From positions 1-5,770 of the forward strand of contig JAHJDU010000202.1 in NCBI GenBank assembly GCA_018812385.1: 5,770 bases of DNA, in the 5' to 3' direction. Under the pieces are notes generated by a model, which did not search any database, was not told the DNA's origin, and saw nothing but the letters and a program-made list of their open reading frames with translations. This DNA comes from Pseudomonadota bacterium. Lineage in GTDB: Bacteria > Desulfobacterota > Desulfobacteria > Desulfobacterales > Desulfobacteraceae. Positions 1 to 5,625 of the stretch are shown here, piece after piece. Made by a program: the position numbers and the translations under genes. Each line of letters starts with the position of its first letter. Within the stretch, counting starts at the first letter, position 1.

Positions 1-1479
1 CTCTTGAGCGAACTCAACATAAGGTAGTTTTTTAGCCATTTCAACAACAGCAGGCACATCAACTACGCCGGCAATATTGGTTCCGCATCTGCAAACAAAA
101 ACACCGATTCTCGGGGCTTCTCCTGTTACATTAATTTCTTCAGGGATCTCTTTGGTTTTTGTAAGAGACCACCTTGAGTCCATGAGATCTATGCCGGCCA
201 TACCGGCAGCAGCACTTGATTCAATTACTGAAGAAGGTATATCTTTTGGCGCTTCAAAAGCACCGCAGATAAAAATGCCGGGCTTTGATGTCTTGACTGG
301 TTCAAAACTATTGGTGGTAACAAAATTATAGTGATCAAGGCTGATATCCATTTTGCCTGCAAGGTCAATTGCTTCGTTGCCAATGCACAGTCCAACGGAT
401 AATACCACAATATCAAAGGATTCTTCTTGTCGGATTCCAGCTTCATCTATGTAATTAATGATTTGTGTGCCCGATTCCGGATCAGGAACAATATTTGTGA
501 TTTTGGATTTAACAAATCTTATTCCAGATTCATCTTTGCCCCTGTTATAGAAATGTTCATAATCCTTGCCATGGGTTCTGATATCCATATAGAAAATAGC
601 AGTATCCAGAGGATCATGACTATGTTCCTTGGCAAGCATTGCTTCTTTTACAGCATAGGTACAGCAGACAGAAGAACAATATCCATTGGAACCCAGGTGG
701 TTGTCCCTGGAACCTATGCATTGGAGCCAGGCAATTTTTTTTGGCTCTTTTTTATCAGAAGGCCTTACCAGGTGTCCTTCGTAAGGGCCAGCAGAAGAAA
801 GGATCCGTTCAAACTCAAGACTTGTCACAATATTTTTAGAATTTTTATATCCATAAACATCATGCTCACCTGGATCATAGGGTTTGCACCCCGAAGAAAT
901 AATAACAGACCCCACATTCAAGGTGATATTTTTTTGCTGGTCCTCATAATTGATTGCATTGGTGGGACAGGTTTTTTCACATATCTGACATTTTCCCATG
1001 GTCAGGAAAATACAGTTTTTTGCATCAATTGAATATTTTAAAGGCACTGCCTGGGGGTATTTTACATAAATTGCTTTTCGTTTTCCAAGGCCTTCTTCAT
1101 ATTCATTGTCAACTTTTTTTGGACACTTTTCAGCGCATAAACCACAGGCAATACATTTATCCATGTCAACAAATCTTGGATGTTGAACAATATCGACTTT
1201 AAAGTCACCTGCTTCACCAGAGATATTTTTAACTTCAGATAAGGTTAGAAGTTCAATATTTATATGCCGGCCGACCTCGACCAGTTTTGGTGAAATAATT
1301 CACATGGCACAATCATTGGTGGGAAAAGTCTTGTCCAATTGAGCCATAATCCCGCCAATTGAAGAAGACTTTTCGACAAGATAGACATAAAATCCGGAAT
1401 TGGCTGCATCAAGTGCAGCCTGCATGCCGGATATTCCACCTCCAACGACCATTATTGAACCTGTTTTTTTAAATGACAT
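1..1479 (-). CDS. hdrA: HdrA-type FAD/iron-sulfur protein, selenocysteine-containing, 3' end off window
   Basis: Heterodisulfide reductase subunit A-like flavoprotein, 493 codons visible. It should be the cytoplasmic FAD/FeS hub passing electrons to the HdrB/HdrC partners encoded just upstream. Seen: an N-terminal FAD-binding Rossmann motif VGGGISG (about residues 11-18); the HdrA signature TNDCAM-x-IISPKLVEVGRH around residues 54-72; a ferredoxin motif C109-x2-C112-x2-C115-x3-C119; a second motif C156-x7-C164-x2-C167-x3-C171-P; the conserved C254-IGSRD followed by YCSSVCC (C268, C272, C273); a FAD-domain GIFICGAFEAPKDIP stretch; and an FVCRCGTNIAG motif (C463, C465). Codon 60 is TGA, and reading it as Sec makes the whole frame continuous with family similarity on both sides. 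The ATG at 1479 is chosen because AGGAG (1485-1489) lies 5 nt upstream. HdrA proteins are usually about 650 residues or longer, so the C-terminal part is missing. The family call is firm. Sec rather than a pseudogene is inferred from the position and the hairpin. Confidence 0.93.
1255..1302 (-). promoter_or_regulatory. Candidate bacterial SECIS hairpin
   Basis: In the mRNA, nucleotides 16-33 after the UGA (window 1267-1284) can form a 6-bp stem, CUGGUC/GGCCGG with two G-U pairs, closed by the loop GAGGUC. The loop contains GGU(C), as the apical loop of the E. coli fdhF SECIS does, and lies 22-27 nt after the UGA, within the usual bSECIS range. Flanking A/U-rich segments can form a weak lower stem with one bulge (AAU-U-AUUU with AAAUAUU). 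Pairing was done by eye with no folding energy. The same bases also encode the conserved residues LVEVGR, so part of the sequence is constrained by coding. Confidence 0.6.
1300..1302 (-). other. In-frame UGA, probable selenocysteine codon (Sec60) of hdrA
   Basis: The minus-strand codon is TGA in the context T-N-D-C57-A-M-[TGA]-I-I-S-P-K. HdrA homologues have Cys at this position, and several methanogen HdrA proteins are known to have selenocysteine there. The result is a C-x-x-U pair at residues 57/60. No other stop or frameshift occurs across the 493 visible codons, which argues against random decay. Confidence 0.88.
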
Positions 1480-1484
1480 TTTTT

Positions 1485-1489
1485 CTCCT
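1485..1489 (-). promoter_or_regulatory. Shine-Dalgarno of hdrA
   Basis: The minus-strand AGGAG lies 5 nt before the ATG at 1479. It decides this start over an in-frame ATG six codons upstream (1497), which has no comparable site. Confidence 0.8.
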
Positions 1490-1527
1490 ATAAACAACCT
1501 GACTTTAATATTTTGTATAATAAATCT

Positions 1528-2514
1528 TTATTCAACACTTTGAGGCTCTTTTTTTATCGCCTTTTTCTTAATCAATTCTTTCTCTTTTGGTTTTTTCTCT
1601 TTTGGTTTTTTTTCTTTTTTAGCTTCAGTGTCAAAAAGCTTGGAATAAACTTGATTCAAATGTTCATTATTTTGATTATCCGGGCTGTCAATCCCCAATT
1701 CTTCTTTTCCAATTCCCAGACGAAGCCCTAAAAGCTGAGTATAAAGTATTGATGGGAGGTTGTATTCTTTATTTCTTTTTGAAACAATCTGATCCTGAAT
1801 TTTATCAAACTGCATATGGCACCATGGGCAGGCAACACAAATAAAATCAGCACCGGCTTTTTTAGCATTCCCAAGTTTTTTCTCGGTAAGGTCATAGGAT
1901 AGATTATCATTAATCCCAAGCACAGGTGCCCCACAGCAATCCAGTTTGCCGGGCCACTCAATGCTTTTAGCCCCGGTAACATTTACAAGGTTGTCGAAAA
2001 GTGACGGTGCGACGGGATCATCAAATTTCATTATTTCAGAAGGACGAAGGGCATGACAGCCATAATGGGTGGCTATTTTAAGATCCTTATAATGATCTAT
2101 GATTTTTTTATTCAGTTCATCAATTGTAATGTCATTATGCAATATAGACAAATAGTGTGATATTGAAGATGTCCCATTATATTTGAGGCCTTCTTTGTCA
2201 AGGATTCCATTTATTTCAACTTTTATGTCATTATCCTCTTTTAAAATTGCATTGGCTTTTTTAAGGCTTCCAAAACAGCATTTACAAAGGGTCAGAATAT
2301 CTGTCCCAGCATTTTCAGCCAAGGCAATATTTCTGGCTGATGACAGAATCCATGCGGTTTTATCTGTATTTTTCAAAGGATAACCGCAACAATTGAACTC
2401 TTTTATATCCTTTATATCAATATCTAACTTTTTCAGCACAGCCCTTGATGAAGCTTCGTATTGCTGAACTTTTGCCGGTATGTTACATCCGATAAATAAT
2501 GCAAATTTTTTCAT
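1528..2514 (-). CDS. hdrB: HdrB-type CCG-domain protein with lysine-rich C-terminal tail
   Basis: Heterodisulfide reductase subunit B-like protein. In characterised HdrB, two CCG domains each hold a non-cubane [4Fe-4S] cluster and form the thiol/disulfide site. Numbered from the ATG at 2514 (328 residues), both Cys sets are complete: C10, C42-C43-G, C77-x2-C80, then C153, C193-C194-G, C229-x2-C232. Extra cysteines lie at C79 and C226. The frame opens further upstream (TTG at 2562, ATG at 2526). I prefer 2514 because GGA sits 7 nt before it and MKKFALFIGC matches the usual HdrB N-terminus. The last 30 or so residues form a Lys/Glu/Pro tail with KEKKP repeats, not typical of HdrB and encoded by a 15-bp tandem repeat. 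The gene lies 48 bp upstream of hdrA and about 80 bp downstream of the membrane subunit gene. It ends in TAA. Physiological substrate unknown; a DsrC-like protein or a small heterodisulfide are possibilities, by inference. Confidence 0.92.
   Translation of the reverse strand: MKKFALFIGCNIPAKVQQYEASSRAVLKKLDIDIKDIKEFNCCGYPLKNTDKTAWILSSARNIALAENAGTDILTLCKCCFGSLKKANAILKEDNDIKVEINGILDKEGLKYNGTSSISHYLSILHNDITIDELNKKIIDHYKDLKIATHYGCHALRPSEIMKFDDPVAPSLFDNLVNVTGAKSIEWPGKLDCCGAPVLGINDNLSYDLTEKKLGNAKKAGADFICVACPWCHMQFDKIQDQIVSKRNKEYNLPSILYTQLLGLRLGIGKEELGIDSPDNQNNEHLNQVYSKLFDTEAKKEKKPKEKKPKEKELIKKKAIKKEPQSVE
1581..1610. repeat. 15-bp tandem repeat in the hdrB 3' end
   Basis: On the plus strand the unit TCTCTTTTGGTTTTT occurs twice in perfect tandem (1581-1595, 1596-1610), followed by a degenerate third stretch. 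In the minus-strand gene it encodes KEKKP repeats of the lysine-rich tail. The unit is a multiple of three, so copy-number changes would keep the frame. Confidence 0.85.
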
Positions 2515-2596
2515 ATTTTTTTCCATTGCTGTACTATTAAAATGAAGGAAATATTTTAACAAGTTTCATATATTTATATAATCATAGAATATGTCA

Positions 2597-4360
2597 TCAC
2601 TCTTTTTGGGAGTAAAAACAATCTTTGGACACTTTGTTTTTAAGTTCATAAAAAATATCAGTTACTTTAACATTTTGGGGACAGTGTTCCTGGCATTGAT
2701 AACAGGTGACGCAATCCCACAGCATATTAGATCCCAGTGCAAGATTTTCAAGGCCAAGACCTATTGATCTCATCATTTGGTGAGGAAGCAAGTCAAGAAC
2801 CTGTTCTGGTTTTTCATAATTCATGACCACAGGACAGACATTGGTACAGTTTTCACATGAAAAACAATAGGCAAATGTAGCATCCTGAAGAGCGACTCCT
2901 TTATTATCTTTATTACCATTATCCATATCGGTCAAAGATAGGACATCCTTTGAAAGAGTCTTTTTCTTGTACTTGGAAGCGATAATGCCTTTGGCATGTC
3001 TGGCCGGCATATCAGAAAGCGTGGCACCAAAATCGTCTTGATTGTATGTGCGATTATATGAATAGGGTGACAATACAAGGGATGTGATCGATGCCCCGGA
3101 CCTGATAAATTCTTCTCTGACATCATACCAGAGTTCCTTAAGGTTTATTCCGGCCGGACAGACAACCGTGCACCTGTCACAATTTGAACAAAGAAAAATA
3201 CCTTCCTGAATTGCCATAAATTGTGATGAGCCAAGGTCTTTGGTTTTAAAATACTGCCGAAGGGAGACCATTCTTTCAGATGGCAGGATGTTCACATTAT
3301 TTTTAACATCATAGGCAGGGCCTTGTGAGCAAGTTTTACTGCAGGTGTTACAATGAACACATGCATCAAGTTCAATAAGCTGACGTGTGGCAATATTCAA
3401 AGGGTCTGATTTGTCCCGTTGCATTATCGCATTGGTGATTAAACTGATGGGAGTTGTTATCATATGAAGCATTTTGGTAAAGGGCAAAAGCGCAAGACCG
3501 ATAAAGCAGGCAAGTATATGAAAATAATATAAAATATTTACCATACCTATGCTATCCAGAAGACCTCCCACGGGTTTCATCATTTTTGACATTGCATACC
3601 CGGCAAATGCTGCTTGTGGCCTTGTATGACAGTCAACGCAGCTCTCATTATGGATTTCTTCACCAGCCGCAAGGGTTTCTGGTGAAATCTGCTCTATAAT
3701 AATATTGGGAGAGACAAGCCCATAATATTTTACCCAGTACGCTTCCAAAGCAAGTATATCTTCTTTATAATCAAGGGCTGAAAAATCTTTTTCCATGTTT
3801 TGAAAATCGGTATGGGAAATAATTTTTGACCCTTCTAAAACAAATCCAGATAGAATAATGATGGCAACAATAAAAATGGCATAGATATCCATTTTATTTG
3901 TGCTTAACCTGTGAATTTTCATAAAAACCCGACGGCAAATGGCAATGATAATTCCAATCAAAACCATGAAACCGAAGAAATCTCTCAGGAACATAAAGGG
4001 ATTTACAGTTGAATAATAATAAGAGAAAATCTTTTCAGATACAATAGACTCCAGGGCATGCATAAAGAACAGCAGTATAAAACCCCAGAAAATAAGCATA
4101 TGCATTATCCAGCGCAAAACATCCTGTTTTAAAATTTTATGGAGGAAAAGCACTTCAAAAAGAAATGTTTTCAAGATAACTACAATTTTTGGACTGAAAA
4201 TCACCCCAGGTATTGCTTTTAAACTTGAAATTAATCTTTGGGAAAAAGTAGAATTTTGAGCTTGAATTCCGATTTTGAATGAAAACCATTGGACAATTTT
4301 AAAAATCATTCCAATAGCAAATAATATAAGTGATAAATTAAACAAAAGATCAAAAGTCAT
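2597..4360 (-). CDS. Membrane Hdr-like subunit: cytochrome b + CxxCH loop + two tandem HdrC modules
   Basis: A 587-residue inner-membrane electron-transfer protein. The N-terminal third is NarI/HdrE-like with about six hydrophobic segments (near residues 4-24, 56-75, 82-103, 125-145, 156-178, 273-295). It has membrane His residues (for example H87, H101, H281, H299) that could ligate haem b. A hydrophilic loop between the last two segments carries one c-type haem motif, C241-VD-C244-H245. If the C-terminus is cytoplasmic, this loop is periplasmic, where haem c is attached. The C-terminal half has four C-x2-C-x2-C-x3-C motifs: 334-344, 391-401, 499-509 and 550-560, i.e. two HdrC-like modules. 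It is the first gene of the operon with hdrB and hdrA. AGGAG lies 9 nt before the ATG, and it ends in tandem TGA TGA. QmoC also joins HdrC and cytochrome b, but in the opposite order and with a single HdrC module. A role as quinone-linked membrane anchor of the Hdr complex is inferred; electron-flow direction is unknown. Confidence 0.88.
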   Translation of the reverse strand: MTFDLLFNLSLILFAIGMIFKIVQWFSFKIGIQAQNSTFSQRLISSLKAIPGVIFSPKIVVILKTFLFEVLFLHKILKQDVLRWIMHMLIFWGFILLFFMHALESIVSEKIFSYYYSTVNPFMFLRDFFGFMVLIGIIIAICRRVFMKIHRLSTNKMDIYAIFIVAIIILSGFVLEGSKIISHTDFQNMEKDFSALDYKEDILALEAYWVKYYGLVSPNIIIEQISPETLAAGEEIHNESCVDCHTRPQAAFAGYAMSKMMKPVGGLLDSIGMVNILYYFHILACFIGLALLPFTKMLHMITTPISLITNAIMQRDKSDPLNIATRQLIELDACVHCNTCSKTCSQGPAYDVKNNVNILPSERMVSLRQYFKTKDLGSSQFMAIQEGIFLCSNCDRCTVVCPAGINLKELWYDVREEFIRSGASITSLVLSPYSYNRTYNQDDFGATLSDMPARHAKGIIASKYKKKTLSKDVLSLTDMDNGNKDNKGVALQDATFAYCFSCENCTNVCPVVMNYEKPEQVLDLLPHQMMRSIGLGLENLALGSNMLWDCVTCYQCQEHCPQNVKVTDIFYELKNKVSKDCFYSQKE

Positions 4361-4369
4361 AAACCAGTT

Positions 4370-4374
4370 CTCCT
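4370..4374 (-). promoter_or_regulatory. Shine-Dalgarno of the membrane Hdr subunit gene
   Basis: The minus-strand AGGAG lies 9 nt upstream of the ATG at 4360. It supports this start and marks the 5' end of the hdr operon. Confidence 0.7.
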
Positions 4375-4450
4375 AAATCCACAAACCACCGATAATAATA
4401 AAATTATCAAATATTTATATTGGTTCTCACCAGCCATGTGTGTTAGTTTT

Positions 4451-4468
4451 GTTTCTACCGCCAGAAAC
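4451..4468. repeat. Inverted repeat GTTTCT-N6-AGAAAC
   Basis: Perfect 6-bp arms with a GC-rich 6-base centre (ACCGCC) lie about 90 bp upstream of the hdr operon start. It could be an operator or a small hairpin. The trailing TTTT on the plus strand is too short for a convincing terminator. Confidence 0.4.
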
Positions 4469-4552
4469 TTTTAATACATCGTGCATACCACACACAAAAA
4501 AATAATAAAAGTGCTATCAACTTAAAATTAAAATTTAAGTATGAATTTTATT

Positions 4553-4572
4553 CTCAATTAGCACAAATTGAG
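4553..4572. repeat. Inverted repeat CTCAATT-N6-AATTGAG, possible operator
   Basis: Perfect 7-bp arms around AGCACA give a 20-bp dyad typical in size of a dimeric regulator site. It lies about 60 bp upstream of the miaA start and about 190 bp upstream of the hdr start. I cannot assign a regulator. It does not match the CIRCE element despite containing TTAGCAC. Confidence 0.45.
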
Positions 4573-4594
4573 TTATAAGGGTATCAAACAAGGC

Positions 4595-4622
4595 TTGTCA
4601 ACAATTATTGAACGAGTATAAA
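4595..4622 (+). promoter_or_regulatory. Candidate sigma-70 promoter of miaA
   Basis: TTGTCA (4595-4600) and TATAAA (4617-4622) are separated by 16 bp. Transcription would begin around 4629-4630, almost at the ATG at 4631, giving a leaderless or nearly leaderless mRNA. This fits the lack of a clear Shine-Dalgarno before miaA. By-eye match only. Confidence 0.35.
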
Positions 4623-4630
4623 CATTGTTT

Positions 4631-5542
4631 ATGAAGAAAATTATTGTCATCTGCGGGCCAACAGGCATCGGTAAAACTTCTTTTGCCATCTCAGTTGCCA
4701 GGCGGTTTAATGGAGAAATCATCGGTGCTGATTCAATGCAAATTTACAAACACATGGATATCGGCACTGCCAAACCAGGTCCTGAAGAATTAAAACTGGC
4801 AAGGCACCATCTTGTTAATTTTGTTGATCCCAAAGAGAATTTTGATGCAGGCCAGTACGTTAAAGCTGCCGATAAAGCCATTGAAGATATTAGTGCCCGG
4901 GGAAAAATTCCCATTATTGCTGGTGGTACAGGACTTTATATCAGGGCTCTTTTACATGGATTATTCCGATCAAAACCCATATGCCCTCAAATAATGTCAG
5001 AATTGACCAGAGAACTTGAATAGAAGGGGAGCATAAGCCTTTACCAAAAACTTGAAAAATGTGACCCCAAGGCTGCAAAAAAAATACACCCCAACGATTC
5101 CTTCAGGATGATCAGAGCATTAGAGGTTTGTCAGACTACTGGCCAGAAAATTTCTGATCGCCAAAAAAATCATAACTTTGAGGACCAGAGATATAATTTT
5201 TTTAAAATTGGACTCTACATGGACAGGGAAAAATTATATGACCGGATCAATAAACGGGTTGGACTGATGCTTAATCAAGGTTTGCTCAATGAAGTGACAA
5301 CCCTGGCGCAAAAGGGTTATTCTTTTAACTTAAAATCCATGCAATCAATTGGGTATAAGCATATGGCTATGTTCATCAACAATGAAGTCGATTGGGAAGA
5401 AGCGGTCAGATTATTAAAAAGGGATACAAGACGATACGCCAAAAGGCAATTTACATGGTTTCGTAAAGATAAAGATATGCATTGGCTTATGCCTTCTCAG
5501 TTTGATGAGGCAGAAAAGATGATAAAAGAGTTTTTGACATAA
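4631..5542 (+). CDS. miaA: tRNA dimethylallyltransferase MiaA, with in-frame amber codon 131
   Basis: MiaA transfers dimethylallyl from DMAPP to N6 of A37 in tRNAs that read UNN codons; it is a cytoplasmic P-loop enzyme. The frame gives 303 residues, normal family length. Seen: P-loop GPTGIGKTS (9-17), GADSMQIYKHMDIGTAKP (32-49, with D34, the likely catalytic Asp), AGGTGLYIRALL (97-108), IHPNDSFRMIRALEV (152-166), SIGYKHM (about 239-245) and KRQFTWFR (271-278). Codon 131 is TAG, between ELTRELE and KGSISLYQKLEKCDPKAA. The similarity continues without a gap in the same frame, at a position where related proteins usually have Glu or another polar residue. Termination there would leave a 130-residue fragment lacking the tRNA-binding and C-terminal parts. 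The ATG at 4631 starts right before the canonical KKIIVICGPT; a TTG two codons earlier is less likely. The gene ends in TAA. Identity is certain. Whether it is functional (Pyl or other amber read-through) or a fresh pseudogene is open. Confidence 0.92.
5021..5023 (+). other. In-frame UAG in miaA (possible pyrrolysine codon or nonsense mutation)
   Basis: TAG is the only interruption in 303 otherwise family-conserved codons, and the frame is the same on both sides. The residue lies in a surface-type variable helix of MiaA, where an unusual side chain could be tolerated. None of the three true gene ends visible in the window uses TAG (TAA, TGA-TGA, TAA). That fits a genome that avoids UAG as stop, but three genes is a small sample. 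No pyl genes are in the window. Confidence 0.5.
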
Positions 5543-5625
5543 TCTTTAATTTTACATATAGTCCAAATTCTAACATCATGGGTTACAAACCTGTGAAAAT
5601 ATAATAAAATAATAAATAAAAATAA
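5543..5625. other. AT-rich spacer between miaA and the lipoprotein gene
   Basis: It holds an imperfect hairpin at 5577-5595 (CATGGGTT/AACCTGTG with two wobble pairs and a 3-base loop) without a following T-run, so it is not a convincing intrinsic terminator. A perfect TATAAT at 5600-5605 could be a -10 box for the downstream gene, but no good -35 is seen. No Shine-Dalgarno precedes 5626. Confidence 0.35.

Larger units (their letters stand above)
4361..4630. promoter_or_regulatory. Divergent intergenic region between the hdr operon and miaA
   Basis: About 270 bp of AT-rich sequence between divergently transcribed genes, so it must hold the start of the hdr operon and of miaA unless miaA is transcribed by other means. 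I see no RNA gene or convincing ORF. It contains two inverted repeats (described separately), a near-palindrome CTTAAA-N7-TTTAAG at 4521-4539, and a candidate sigma-70 promoter next to miaA. No clear -35/-10 pair was found for the hdr direction, although AT-rich TATAAA/GATAAT-like elements are present at about 4408-4422. Confidence 0.55.

Noticed and set aside
427..1202. Plus-strand open frames over the hdrA region (427-1032, 639-839, 954-1202)
   Set aside because: Antisense shadows of hdrA; their translations are cysteine/aromatic-rich and resemble no protein family, while the minus strand encodes conserved HdrA motifs.
1..1302. hdrA as a decaying pseudogene
   Set aside because: No frameshift or further stop in the visible 493 codons, and the one TGA sits precisely at the known Cys/Sec site with a SECIS-like hairpin after it.
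1300..1497. A 65-residue gene ending at the TGA at 1300
   Set aside because: It is only the N-terminus of hdrA up to the probable Sec codon; family similarity continues in the same frame after the TGA.
2515..2562. Upstream TTG (2562) or ATG (2526) as the hdrB start
   Set aside because: Neither has a Shine-Dalgarno, and HdrB proteins begin just before the conserved G-C-x-x-P motif, as from 2514.
2594..2599. The TGA ending the membrane subunit as another Sec codon
   Set aside because: It is immediately followed by a second TGA, with another stop three codons later and no conserved sequence beyond.
4558..4572. CIRCE/HrcA heat-shock operator
   Set aside because: Only the left half TTAGCAC matches by chance; the 9-base spacer and right arm GAGTGCTAA are absent.
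4625..4630. TTG at 4625 as the miaA start
   Set aside because: It adds only two residues and has no ribosome-binding site advantage; ATG at 4631 matches the family N-terminus.
5108..5542. A separate gene beginning at ATG 5108
   Set aside because: This is the C-terminal half of MiaA in the same frame as the first half; the ATG is an internal conserved-region Met (IHPNDSFRMIRALEV) with no ribosome-binding site of its own.
5577..5595. Rho-independent terminator after miaA
   Set aside because: The hairpin is short with two wobble pairs and is followed by an A-rich rather than T-rich run on the plus strand.
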